Assembly (NCBI RefSeq): GCF_021699195.1
Contig: NZ_SSXE01000049.1
Location: 1 to 51,131 of the forward strand
Source of the DNA: Nonomuraea sp. MG754425
Lineage (GTDB): Bacteria; Actinomycetota; Actinomycetes; Streptosporangiales; Streptosporangiaceae
Direction of reading: 5' to 3'
Length of the DNA: 51,131 nt
Of the stretch, positions 14,393-22,239 are shown one piece after another (the first letter of the stretch is position 1; every line of letters starts with the position of its first letter). The translations under genes were made by a program, and so were the position numbers. The notes below the pieces were generated by a model. It was not told where the DNA came from. It worked only from the letters and a program-made list of their open reading frames with translations, and made no database searches.

Positions 14393-15719
14393 GGGGCCGC
14401 ACCTGCCGTCCGGCCGGGCCGCCCACGATCCGGCCGCGGTCGAAGACGTGGTGGCCGCGCACGTACGTGCCGACGACCGCGCCGGTGACCTTCCTGCCCT
14501 CGTACGGCGTGACGCCGTGGGCGGACTTCAGCTCCGTGCCCGTGACCACGCTCTCGGCCGTGGGGTCCACCAGGACGAGGTCGGCGTCGAATCCGGGCGA
14601 CACCTGGCCCTTGCCCGGCATCGACCAGCGGCGCGCCGGGCCGTAGGAGGTGAGCCGGACGACGTCCTCGACGCTCAGCGTGCCCTCGGCGGCGGCGGTC
14701 AGCAGCAGCGGCAGCATGGTCTCCACGCCGACGAACCCGCCGTGCGCCTTCCACACGTCCGGCTCCGCCTGCTCGGCGGCGGTGTGCGGGGCGTGGTCGG
14801 TGGCGATGACGTCCACGTCGCCGCCGGCCACGCCCTTCCACAGCGCCGCCACGTCGGCGGCCGGCCGGATCGGCGGGTTGAGCTTGATGAGGTTGCCGTG
14901 CGTGTCGTACGCCGAGTCGTCGAAGTGCAGGTGCGCGACCAGCACCTCGACGCTGACCCGGTGCCCCTGGGCGCGCAGGTCGCGGACCCGCTGCAGCCCC
15001 GCCCCGGTGGACAGGTGGTGGATGTGCGCCTTGGTCCCGGCCGCGCTCGCCAGCGTGACGAACCGGGTGATGGCCTCGACCTCGACGAACTCGGGCCGGC
15101 TCTCCAGGTGGGCGCGCGGGTCGGTGCGGCCCTCGGCCTTGAGCCGGTCGATGAACAGGCGCAGCAGGTGGTCGTTCTCGGCGTGCGCGCCCACCACCAG
15201 GCCCGCCGCGGCGGCGGCCTCCAGGCCCTTGAAGATGGCGGCGTCGTCGGGGCAGCGGTTGTCGCCGGTGGTCTGGCCCATGAACAGCTTGAAGCCCATG
15301 GCCCCGAGCTCGGCCATTTCGGTCATCTCCGCCGCGTTGTCGTGGCCGAGCATGCCGTACAGGCCGAAGTCCACGTACGCCTTGCCGGAGACGAGGTCCA
15401 GCTTCTCCTGGAAGCCGGCCGCGGTCGCGACGGGCGGCACCGTGTTGGGCATGTCCACGACCGTGGTGACCCCGCCCGCGGCGGCGGCCCGGGTGCCGCT
15501 GGCGAAGTCCTCCTTCTCGGTCATGCCGGGCTCGCGGAAGTGCACGTGCACGTCCACGAGGCCGGGCAGGACGAGCAGGCCGGTGGCGTCCACCTCGGGC
15601 ACGCCGCCGCTCGCGAGGCCCTCGCCGACCGCGGCGATCCGCCCGCCGGAGACCGCGACGTCGTGGCGGTGGCGGCCGTCGTGGGAGACGACGGTCCCGC
15701 CCTTGATGACGTAGTCCAT
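14385..15719 (-). CDS. Cyclic amidohydrolase, allantoinase/dihydroorotase type
   Basis: This 444-residue binuclear metallohydrolase opens a cyclic amide ring (allantoin, dihydropyrimidine, hydantoin or a related ring). All family ligands are visible: DVHVHFREPG (His58, His60), the carboxylated Lys in MGFKLFMG (Lys144), GAHAEND (His179), KAHIHHLST (His235) and VIATDHAPH (Asp308). Spacing closely follows allantoinase. The C-terminal beta domain ends HGVTPYEGRKVTGAVVGTYVRG, again allantoinase-like. The ATG at 15719 is preceded by GAGAGG. The stop is 8 bases inside the next gene. No allantoate amidohydrolase or uricase lies nearby, so I leave the substrate open. Confidence 0.83.
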   Translation of the reverse strand: MDYVIKGGTVVSHDGRHRHDVAVSGGRIAAVGEGLASGGVPEVDATGLLVLPGLVDVHVHFREPGMTEKEDFASGTRAAAAGGVTTVVDMPNTVPPVATAAGFQEKLDLVSGKAYVDFGLYGMLGHDNAAEMTEMAELGAMGFKLFMGQTTGDNRCPDDAAIFKGLEAAAAAGLVVGAHAENDHLLRLFIDRLKAEGRTDPRAHLESRPEFVEVEAITRFVTLASAAGTKAHIHHLSTGAGLQRVRDLRAQGHRVSVEVLVAHLHFDDSAYDTHGNLIKLNPPIRPAADVAALWKGVAGGDVDVIATDHAPHTAAEQAEPDVWKAHGGFVGVETMLPLLLTAAAEGTLSVEDVVRLTSYGPARRWSMPGKGQVSPGFDADLVLVDPTAESVVTGTELKSAHGVTPYEGRKVTGAVVGTYVRGHHVFDRGRIVGGPAGRQVRPRA

Positions 15720-15733
15720 GCTGTTGTTGCCTC

Positions 15734-16774
15734 TCAGTTCTTGACGGTGGCGGCCAGGCCGGGGTCTTCCTGGTAGACCTCGCGGATGGGGCCGAGGTCG
15801 AAAAGCTGGTCCGCGGTGAGCTTCAGGCCACCGGCGTTGATCGCCTTGACGTTGTCCTCCGCCTGCTGGTCGGTGAGCGCGATGAGCTGCTGGGTGGGCT
15901 GCCCGTCGCGGATGAGCTCGTTGCCCGCCTTGCAGCAGTCGAGGGTGGCGGCGGGGTCGAGCTTGAGGTCCTTGCCGTACTCGTCGACGGTCAGGTCGGT
16001 GGCGTACTGAGGGTCGGCGAGCACGTCGCGCCAGCCCTTGATCTCGGCCCGCAGGAACGCCTTGACCTGGTCCCTGTCGTTGTCGAGGTGCTCCTGCGTG
16101 GTGATGTACGTCTGGCCCACCAGCGGGAACCCGACGTCGGCCAGCAGCATCGTGGTGATGTCGTGCCCCAGGTGCCGCAGGTCGATGACCTGGCTGTTGA
16201 TGAAGCCGAGGTAGCCGTCGATCTCCCCCTTGGTCATGCCGATGGGGTTGCCCTGCACCGGCACGGTCTTGATGCGGGACTGGTCCAGCCCGGACGCGGC
16301 CAGGAACGTGCGCCAGACGGGCTCGCTGGAGGAGGCGCAGCCGATGGTCTTGCCGTACAGGTCCTCGGGGGTCTTGATCGGCTTGTCGGTCATCGACATG
16401 ACGCAGCCGGCGTAGCGGGTGTAGACCGCGCCGATGATCTTCAAGGGGGCGCCCTTGGCGACCGCGGAGCCGACGATCGGCACCTGCGAGACCCCGGCGA
16501 AGGTGCGGCCCAGCACGTCGGACTCGATCGGCGGCGCGGTGGGCCCGCCGGCCACCAGGTCGGCGCCGCTGAAGCCCTCGGCCCGGTAGTAGCCCTTCTT
16601 GTCGGCCACGTAGCTGCCGGCGAACTGGGTGTTCTTGATCCAGGCGAGCCGCTGGGAGACGGTGCCGAACCGGGCTCCGCCGCCGGCGGCGGGCGTCTCC
16701 TCGCTCCCGCAGCCGGCCAGCAGGAGGGGGGTCGCGGCGGTGGCCAGCAGGAACCGGCGCCGGGAGAAGGTCAT
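15734..16774 (-). CDS. ABC transporter substrate-binding lipoprotein, NMT1/THI5-like
   Basis: This 346-residue extracytoplasmic receptor belongs to the family that includes pyrimidine-precursor, taurine and nitrate binding proteins. The N terminus MTFSRRRFLLATAATPLLLAGC has a twin-arginine motif and a lipobox LLAGC, so Tat export and lipid anchoring at the Cys are likely. The mature part has LAWIKNTQFAGSYVADKKGYYRAEGF, VSQVPIVGSAVAKGAPLKIIGAVYTRY and KTPEDLYGKTIGCASSSEP, all characteristic of the NMT1 fold. The ATG overlaps the permease stop (ATGA). A 14-base gap separates it from the cyclic amidohydrolase. An aromatic heterocycle ligand fits the family and context (inference). Confidence 0.85.
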   Translation of the reverse strand: MTFSRRRFLLATAATPLLLAGCGSEETPAAGGGARFGTVSQRLAWIKNTQFAGSYVADKKGYYRAEGFSGADLVAGGPTAPPIESDVLGRTFAGVSQVPIVGSAVAKGAPLKIIGAVYTRYAGCVMSMTDKPIKTPEDLYGKTIGCASSSEPVWRTFLAASGLDQSRIKTVPVQGNPIGMTKGEIDGYLGFINSQVIDLRHLGHDITTMLLADVGFPLVGQTYITTQEHLDNDRDQVKAFLRAEIKGWRDVLADPQYATDLTVDEYGKDLKLDPAATLDCCKAGNELIRDGQPTQQLIALTDQQAEDNVKAINAGGLKLTADQLFDLGPIREVYQEDPGLAATVKN

Positions 16775-17547
16775 GACGTACTCCTAAGACGGGATTGAAC
16801 CAGGCCCTCGACGAGGGCGAGAAGCTGGTAGACGGCGACGCAGACCACGGTGAGCACGACGACGGAGGCCCACAGGCGGTCGAACTGGAACTCGTTGGCG
16901 TCGCGCATCATCTGGCCGCCCAGCCCGGCCCCGGAGGCCAGCCACTGGGCGAGCAGCGCGCCGACGATCGCGGTGGTGACGGAGATGCGCGCGGCGGTGA
17001 ACCAGGTCGGCACCGCGTGCGGCAGCGCGACCTTGGTGAACGCGGTCCAGGCGGTGCCGCCGTAGGCCCGGCACAGGTCGAGCCCGGCCACGGGCGCGGA
17101 GCGCACGCCGTGCAGCATGGTGAGCAGCGCGGGGACGAGCACGATCGCCGCGCCGATGACGGCGGTGCCGGCCTCCTCCCGTCCGAAGACCAGCACGATG
17201 ATCGGGGCGACGGTCACCATCGGGATGGCCCGCAGCGCGGCCAGCACCGGCAGGAACATGCGCTCGGCGACGTGGGAGAAGTAGAACAGCAGCGCGACCG
17301 CGGTGGAGACGCCGAGGCCGGCGGCGAAGCCGAGGGCGGCGTCGGCGAGCGTGCGCCCGAGCAGCGGCCACATCGCGGCCCGGTTGGCCGCCTCCGTCAG
17401 GTACGTCCACACGTCCAGGGGCGTCTTGGCCACGAAGGGGCTGACGTCCACGACGGCGATGAACGCGCTCCACACGACGACCACGGCGACGACGGTCCCG
17501 GCCAGGACCAGCAGGCCGCCGGCCGCCTTCCGCACCGCGGGCCTCAT
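16771..17547 (-). CDS. ABC transporter permease (SsuC/ThiX-like)
   Basis: This 258-residue inner-membrane permease has about six TM helices, the first in GGLLVLAGTVVAVVVVWSAFIAVV. The cytoplasmic EAA loop reads CRAYGGTAWTAFTKVALPHAVPTWFTAARI, the contact for the ATPase. It is the second of two different permeases, so the importer is probably a heterodimer. ATGA overlaps link it to the upstream permease and the downstream receptor. Confidence 0.86.
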   Translation of the reverse strand: MRPAVRKAAGGLLVLAGTVVAVVVVWSAFIAVVDVSPFVAKTPLDVWTYLTEAANRAAMWPLLGRTLADAALGFAAGLGVSTAVALLFYFSHVAERMFLPVLAALRAIPMVTVAPIIVLVFGREEAGTAVIGAAIVLVPALLTMLHGVRSAPVAGLDLCRAYGGTAWTAFTKVALPHAVPTWFTAARISVTTAIVGALLAQWLASGAGLGGQMMRDANEFQFDRLWASVVVLTVVCVAVYQLLALVEGLVQSRLRSTS

Positions 17548-18278
17548 CGGGCGGCCCCCGTCCACGGGGTGGCCAGGCGTTCCACGGCGGCGACCGCGAG
17601 GAAGGCGGCGACCGTCAGCAGGCTCGACACCAGGGTGATCCCCCAGGTGCGGACCACGTCCGCGGACTGCTGGGCGACCATCAGGGCGGCGCCCAGCCCG
17701 CGTTCCTGGCCCATGAACTCGCCGATGATCGTGCCGAGCACGGCGGCCGGGACGGCGATCTTCAACGCGGTCAGCAGGCTCGGCAGCGCCGACAGGAGTT
17801 GCACCTTGCGCAGCACGGCCAGCCGCCCGCCGCCGTAGGCGCGGATCAGGTCCTCGCTGGTCCGGTCGGACAGGCGCAGCCCGTTCACCGTGCTGACCAG
17901 CGTGGTGAAGAAGACCGACACGCCCGCCATGACCACGCAGGCCGTCGGGCCGTTGAAGACGGCGGCCAGGATCGGCGCGACCGCCACCAGCGGGATGCAG
18001 GCGGAGGCGATGCCGATCTGCAGGACGAGCTTCTCCAGCCAGGGCAGCACGATCACCAGGGAAGCGCAGGCGACCGCGGCCAGGTTGCCCCACAGGTAGC
18101 CGAGCAGGGCCGAGCCGAGCGTGGCCGGCACGTGCGGGGCGTAGAAGGACGCGCCGTCGGCGAACACCCCGGCGACGATCTCCGTGGGCGGCGCGATCGC
18201 CGGGCCGAGCAGCCCGAACCCGCCCAGAACCTGCCAGGTCACCACGATGATCGCGGCTCCGGCGAACCTGACGATCAT
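17544..18278 (-). CDS. ABC transporter permease (SsuC/ThiX-like)
   Basis: This 244-residue membrane protein opens with a hydrophobic helix, [24 protein letters not shown]. The EAA loop is [44 protein letters not shown]. It pairs with the adjacent permease and the ATPase encoded upstream. Start and stop both lie in ATGA overlaps, consistent with strict stoichiometric translation of the importer. Confidence 0.86.
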   Translation of the reverse strand: MIVRFAGAAIIVVTWQVLGGFGLLGPAIAPPTEIVAGVFADGASFYAPHVPATLGSALLGYLWGNLAAVACASLVIVLPWLEKLVLQIGIASACIPLVAVAPILAAVFNGPTACVVMAGVSVFFTTLVSTVNGLRLSDRTSEDLIRAYGGGRLAVLRKVQLLSALPSLLTALKIAVPAAVLGTIIGEFMGQERGLGAALMVAQQSADVVRTWGITLVSSLLTVAAFLAVAAVERLATPWTGAAR

Positions 18279-19069
18279 CTCGGCTCTCCCGCGTGGACCG
18301 TCTCGCCGAACAGCAGCGCCGACAGGCGGTCCACGTACGCGTGGAACTCCGGCGTGCGCGACAGCTCCGGCGGGCGCGGCCTGGGCAGGTCGATGGACAC
18401 GACCTCCGTGACGCGGCCGGGCCGGGCGCTCATCACCACGACCGTGTCCGACAGGAACACCGCCTCGGCGATGCTGTGCGTCACCATGAGGGTCGTGGCC
18501 GGCCGCTCGGTCCAGATGCGCAGCAGCTCGCCGTTCAGGTTCTGCCTGGTCATGTCGTCCAGCGCGCCGAACGGCTCGTCCAGCAGCAGCACCTTCGGCC
18601 TGACGACCAGGGCGCGGGCGATCGCCACCCGCTGGCGCATGCCGCCGGAGAGCTGGTCGGGCCGCGCGTTCTCGAACCCGGACAGGCCGACCAGGTCGAT
18701 GAGGTCCTGGACGAATCCGTCGCCGGCCGCGCCGCCGCCGATCTCCAGGGGCAGGCGGATGTTCGTCCGCACCGATCGCCACGGCAGCAGCGCGCTGTCC
18801 TGGAAGGCGATGCCCAGGTGGTGGCGCCGGCGCATCTCGGCCGGCGTCTCACCGTGCACCAGCACCCCGCCGGAGGTCGGCTCCTCCAGCCCCGCCAGAA
18901 TCCGCAGGATGGTGCTCTTCCCGCACCCGGACGGCCCCAGCAGGGAGACGAACTCACCTTCGCCGGAGCTGATGTCCACCCCGTCGAGCGCCACCACGTT
19001 CCGGCGGCGTGTCGTGAAGGACTTGGTGAGTTTCTCGATGTGGATGCCGGGCGCTCCCGCTGCGTCCAT
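18275..19069 (-). CDS. ABC transporter ATP-binding protein (SsuB/TauB-like)
   Basis: This 264-residue nucleotide-binding subunit is the first gene of the operon. Walker A is GPSGCGKST (about 45-53), the Q-loop [12 protein letters not shown], the signature [15 protein letters not shown], Walker [13 protein letters not shown], and the H-loop [14 protein letters not shown]. The LPW after the Q-loop is typical of nitrate/sulfonate/pyrimidine importers. The ATG at 19069 has GAGGAG a few bases upstream. An upstream in-frame TTG at 19108 would place the candidate operator inside the coding region and has no Shine-Dalgarno. Confidence 0.9.
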   Translation of the reverse strand: MDAAGAPGIHIEKLTKSFTTRRRNVVALDGVDISSGEGEFVSLLGPSGCGKSTILRILAGLEEPTSGGVLVHGETPAEMRRRHHLGIAFQDSALLPWRSVRTNIRLPLEIGGGAAGDGFVQDLIDLVGLSGFENARPDQLSGGMRQRVAIARALVVRPKVLLLDEPFGALDDMTRQNLNGELLRIWTERPATTLMVTHSIAEAVFLSDTVVVMSARPGRVTEVVSIDLPRPRPPELSRTPEFHAYVDRLSALLFGETVHAGEPR

Positions 19070-19088
19070 GCGTGCTCCTCGATCTCCT

Positions 19089-19108
19089 GGATCCGAACTT
19101 GGATCCAA
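19089..19108. promoter_or_regulatory. Candidate GntR operator ahead of the heterocycle operon
   Basis: TTGGATCCAA (19099-19108) is a perfect 10-bp palindrome. A second GGATCC lies at 19089-19094, giving two copies 12 bases apart, about one helical turn. The first gene begins 30 bases downstream. FCD-type GntR regulators commonly bind short palindromes in this position. The assignment to the operon's own GntR is inferred. Confidence 0.55.
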
Positions 19109-19153
19109 AGGCGTGAGACCGAACGTAGGAGCGAGGTGTTACGCGGGTGGAAC

Positions 19154-19197
19154 GGCCGGGGCGGCGTGCGCGTTACCGCTTGCGCACCGCCCCGGCC
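19154..19197. terminator. Long hairpin terminator between the VOC gene and the heterocycle operon
   Basis: GGCCGGGGCG and CGCCCCGGCC form the outer stem. GTGCGC and GCGCAC continue it after a 2-base bulge, around an AT-containing loop. It lies about 95 bases after the VOC stop and before the operon promoter on the same strand, so it would insulate the two. The rest of 19109-19290 holds no gene. Confidence 0.6.
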
Positions 19198-19290
19198 GGG
19201 CATCGGTCAGACGTCGCACCGGACCGCTTCGCCGGGTGTGCGCGGCTCCGGGGCCGATGTCATCAGGTCAGCCGCGCGGGACCCGGCGGA

Positions 19291-20013
19291 TCAGGCGGAG
19301 GGCAGGAGGCAGAACTCGTTGCCGTCGGGGTCGGCCAGCACCACGTGGCCGCTCCGGCCCTGGCCGATGTCGACGCGGGTGGCTCCGAGGGAGAGCAGCC
19401 GCTCGACCTCCGCCTGCTGATCGCCGTCCGCGGGCGGGGCGAGGTCGAAGTGCAGCCGGTTCTTGCCGGTCTTCGCCGCCACCGGCGGGCCGCCCCAGGT
19501 GATCTTGGGGCCGCCGTGCGGCGAGCGGATCGCGGTCTCCTCGTCCTGGTCCCAGACCAGCGGCCAGCCCAGCGCGGCGCTCCAGAAGTACCCGACCGCC
19601 TGCGTGCCGTCGGACGAGACGGCCCCGACGAAGCCGCATTCGGCGAGGAACCTGTTGCCCGCCGCGATCACGCACAGCTCGTTGCCCTCGGGGTCGGCGA
19701 GCACCACGTGCCCCTCCTCGGGGCGCTGCCCGACGTCGATGTGCCGCCCGCCGAGCGCGAGCACCCGCTCGACCGTGCGCCGCTGCTCCTCCGGGGCGGA
19801 ACTCGTCAGATCGAAGTGCATCTGGTTCTGGCCGGTCTTCTTCTCCTCGCTCGGGACGAACCGGAGACGGAACCCGGTGTCGTCGGACGGCAGGAGCGTG
19901 CTGCCGCCGCTCGGGTCGTCGGCCGCTTCCCAGCCCAGCACTCCGGCCCAGAACCGGGCCAGGCCGTGGGGGTCATTCGCGTCGAAGCAGAGCGCGACGA
20001 GCTGAGCGGGCAT
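19291..20013 (-). CDS. Two-domain VOC (glyoxalase/bleomycin-resistance fold) protein
   Basis: These 240 residues carry two tandem VOC modules. The first runs from LVALCFDANDPHGLARFWAGVLGWE to GHVVLADPEGNELCVI. The second runs from YFWSAALGWPLVWDQDEETAI to GHVVLADPDGNEFCLLPS. Each has a conserved HFDL segment (QMHFDLTS, RLHFDLAP) and an acidic position near its end. This glyoxalase-like group is widespread in actinomycetes and mostly uncharacterised. The start MPAQLV at 20013 has AGGAG at spacing 8; longer upstream frames lack a start signal. It is divergent from the SapA-like gene. Confidence 0.85.
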   Translation of the reverse strand: MPAQLVALCFDANDPHGLARFWAGVLGWEAADDPSGGSTLLPSDDTGFRLRFVPSEEKKTGQNQMHFDLTSSAPEEQRRTVERVLALGGRHIDVGQRPEEGHVVLADPEGNELCVIAAGNRFLAECGFVGAVSSDGTQAVGYFWSAALGWPLVWDQDEETAIRSPHGGPKITWGGPPVAAKTGKNRLHFDLAPPADGDQQAEVERLLSLGATRVDIGQGRSGHVVLADPDGNEFCLLPSA

Positions 20014-20121
20014 CCGATGTCTCCTATGTGCTGACTCACCGGCGCGGAGCGGGGCGAACCCTCCCCGGCATATGACCGGAGCCACGCTAGCCCGTCGAGC
20101 GAGCGCGACGCCAACGCTTTA

Positions 20122-20143
20122 AAACCCGCCCGGCCACGGGTTT
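20122..20143. promoter_or_regulatory. Inverted repeat in the VOC/SapA-like intergenic region
   Basis: AAACCCG and CGGGTTT are perfect arms around 8 bases, flanked by further T/A symmetry. It lies near the middle of the 263-base divergent region (20014-20276), which otherwise holds no gene. Operator or promoter element is possible; unproven. Confidence 0.4.
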
Positions 20144-20276
20144 AAGTGCGAATTCAGCGAAGCTTCAGACCCTTCCACAAGCATGTCTCCGGCCAGTCGC
20201 CGGGGGCGGGTGGGCCCCGGGCACACGACGGGCCCCGTTCGACGCCCCGGCCCGTCCGAATCCACGAAAGAAGAAC

Positions 20277-20714
20277 ATGCGTATCGGAAACAAGTCCGCC
20301 GCCCTGGCGAGCGCGGTGGCGCTCGCCGCCTGTGTCGCCTCGCTCACCGCCGCTCCGGCCGGGGCGGCGGTCGCGGCCGGGCCGTGCGGCAGCGGCTACA
20401 AGCTCGTCGGCACCTACGACATCTCCAAGGGCGGCAAGCAGGGCACCCTGGAGGTCCGGTGGAACGCCGGCACCGGCAAGAACTGCGCGCTGGCCTACGG
20501 CACCGGTGCGAACTACGGCCGCACCGCGTACAAGGGGGTGCGGATCAAGGTGCACGGCACGTCGGGCTGGGCCGGTTCCGACGCGGGGCAGTACAAGTAC
20601 TACGCCGGTCCCGTCTACGTCACCGCCAGGGGCAAGTGCATCAGCGTCGCCGGAGACATCAAGGGCTCACAGGGGATCGCCTTCGCGTTCCAGCAGCGCG
20701 TTCACTGCGGGTGA
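20277..20714 (+). CDS. Small secreted protein, SapA (spore-associated protein A)-like
   Basis: This 145-residue exported protein has a Sec signal peptide (MRIGNKSAALASAVALAACVASLTAAPAGAA, cleavage near residue 31) and a mature domain with paired Cys residues. Its pattern CGSGYKLVGTYDISKGGKQGTLEVRWNAGTGKNCALA ... KYYAGPVYVTARGKCISVAGDIKG resembles Streptomyces spore-associated protein A. Those are abundant on spores but have no known enzymatic activity. An AAAGAAG-type Shine-Dalgarno precedes the ATG. The 3' end overlaps the convergent membrane protein gene by 13 bases. Confidence 0.75.
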   Translation: MRIGNKSAALASAVALAACVASLTAAPAGAAVAAGPCGSGYKLVGTYDISKGGKQGTLEVRWNAGTGKNCALAYGTGANYGRTAYKGVRIKVHGTSGWAGSDAGQYKYYAGPVYVTARGKCISVAGDIKGSQGIAFAFQQRVHCG

Positions 20715-21124
20715 ACGGCGGGGGATCGTCGGTGACCGTCCGGTGCGCCGCGGTCCCCGTCCGATCGGGAGGGGTGGCCGCCTCCCCCTCCCGGCAGGAC
20801 CTTGCTGAGCTGCAGCACGCTCATGGCGAACATCAGCGTCCCCAGCGGGACGTGCAGGACCGTCAACCCCGCGATGCCCAGCGCGACCTGCGCCAGGATG
20901 AGCACGAAGAAGACGAGGGCGTGCAGGATGGGCCTGGGTGAGCCGCCGCCCGGCCGCCAGGTCAGCACGGCGGCGAGCAGGTGCACCAGGGACACGGCGA
21001 ACACGGTGTAGGCGGCGGCGCTGTGCAGCGGCTGTCCGCTGGGGGTGGCCAGCAGCAGCCCGGCCGTGACCGGCGCGGCGAACAGCGCCAGGGTCTGCAG
21101 GGCGACGGTGATGCGCAGGAACAT
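20702..21124 (-). CDS. Small four-helix membrane protein (DUF6220-like)
   Basis: These 140 residues have four hydrophobic helices: ITVALQTLALFAAPVTAGLLL, SAAAYTVFAVSLVHLLAAVL, ILHALVFFVLILAQVALGIA and HVPLGTLMFAMSVLQL. The tail is Gly/Ser/Asp-rich. His residues in helices 2-4 (SLVHLL, LHALVF, LHVPLG) could ligate heme, as in small DUF420/cytochrome-b-like proteins; I infer this only weakly. It follows the ECF41 sigma gene by 36 bases on the same strand and is the likely co-transcribed partner or target. Confidence 0.65.
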   Translation of the reverse strand: MFLRITVALQTLALFAAPVTAGLLLATPSGQPLHSAAAYTVFAVSLVHLLAAVLTWRPGGGSPRPILHALVFFVLILAQVALGIAGLTVLHVPLGTLMFAMSVLQLSKVLPGGGGGHPSRSDGDRGAPDGHRRSPAVHPQ

Positions 21125-21160
21125 GTCGGTCGGCTTCCTGAGGGTGAGGGGAACGGGAGG

Positions 21161-22093
21161 TCAGTGGCGCGGGCCGGCGGGCCAGGAGCGCAGCTTGTCG
21201 GGGTTGCGTACCGCCCAGATACGCGTGATCCGGTCGTCCACGACGTCGAACGCCAGCACCACCACGGTGGCGTCGTCGCGCCGTCCCACCAGGCCGGGCC
21301 GGCCGTTGACGGTGCGCTCCAGCAGCGTCATGCCGGGGATCCTGGTCACGATGTCGAGGGCGTAGCGCGCGACCTGCTCGGCGCCCTCGACGGGCCGCAG
21401 CACGGCGTCGGCCCGGCCGCCGCCGTCGGCGGTCCCGGTGGCGGCGGGGTCGAGCAGGCCGATGAGGGCGTCGATGTCCCCGGCCTCCCACGCCCGCTTG
21501 AAGTCGCCGACGATCCGGGCCTGCCGGGCCACCGGGGCGGGCGGAGCCTGGGTGGCGCGCAGGCGGCGGCGGGCGGAGGTGGCCAGTTGCCGGCAGGCCG
21601 CGGGGCTGCGGCCGACGATCTCGGCCACCTCGGGGAACGGGTAGCGGAAGACGTCGTGCAGGATGAAGGCGACGCGCTCGGGCGGGGTCATCGACTCCAG
21701 CACCACGAGGAAGGCCATGTTGACCGACTCGTCGAGGGTGACCCGGTCGGCCGGGTCGGGTGGTGACTGGCCGGCCCACTCCGCGCGGTCGGGCAGCGGC
21801 TCGGGGATCCACTCGCCCACGTAGCGCTCGCGCCGGGCGCGGGCCGAGCGGAGCTGGTCGAGGCAGATGCGGGCGGCGACCCTCGTCAGCCAGGCGGCGG
21901 GCGAGCCGACGGCCTCCTGCTGCGGCCGGGACATGGCGTACCAGCGGGTGTAGGTCTCCTGGACGACGTCCTCGGCGTCGGTGAGCGAGCCGAGCAGCCG
22001 GTAGGCGAGGTTGCTCAGGTGGCGCCGCTCGCTCACGATCGCGCTCAGGCCCGGATCGGGCCGCGCGTCCGCCGGCTGTGCTGGGCTGGTCAT
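21161..22093 (-). CDS. ECF41-type RNA polymerase sigma factor with SnoaL-like C-terminal domain
   Basis: This 310-residue protein contains sigma region 2 (LSNLAYRLLGSLTDAEDVVQETYTRWYA) and region 4 (LVVLESMTPPERVAFILHDVFRYPFPEVAEIVGRSPAACRQLATSARRRL). A C-terminal SnoaL-like domain starts near ADFKRAWEAGDIDALIGLLDP-type sequence. Two ECF41 hallmarks are visible: DGGG in the C-terminal domain and NPDKL close to the end. In characterised ECF41 proteins that domain replaces an anti-sigma factor. The start MTSPAQP at 22093 is the most likely of several Mets. Targets are normally its own operon, here the four-helix membrane protein. Confidence 0.88.
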   Translation of the reverse strand: MTSPAQPADARPDPGLSAIVSERRHLSNLAYRLLGSLTDAEDVVQETYTRWYAMSRPQQEAVGSPAAWLTRVAARICLDQLRSARARRERYVGEWIPEPLPDRAEWAGQSPPDPADRVTLDESVNMAFLVVLESMTPPERVAFILHDVFRYPFPEVAEIVGRSPAACRQLATSARRRLRATQAPPAPVARQARIVGDFKRAWEAGDIDALIGLLDPAATGTADGGGRADAVLRPVEGAEQVARYALDIVTRIPGMTLLERTVNGRPGLVGRRDDATVVVLAFDVVDDRITRIWAVRNPDKLRSWPAGPRH

Positions 22094-22200
22094 GTGTGGT
22101 CGGCTCCCTCGGTCGCTGGCTGTTCTCATCAGTAAGACGAGACAGCCCGCCGAACTGTGAGGCCGGCGCGCTCCGCGCGCCGCACCCGGCCGCCGCACGG

Positions 22201-22232
22201 GGACGCGCCGTGCCGGCCGGCACGGCGCGTCC
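22201..22232. terminator. Perfect 32-bp palindrome terminating the rhamnoside operon
   Basis: The arms GGACGCGCCGTGCCGG and CCGGCACGGCGCGTCC meet without spacer, giving a 14- to 16-bp stem in RNA. The palindrome starts 8 bases after the stop of the secreted glycosidase gene. No T-run follows, as is common in actinomycetes. Confidence 0.7.
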
Positions 22233-22239
22233 GCACAGC

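Noticed and set aside
19089..19108. Upstream TTG start for the ABC ATPase at 19108
   Set aside because: It would put the palindrome inside the gene; the ATG at 19069 has a good ribosome-binding site and matches family length.
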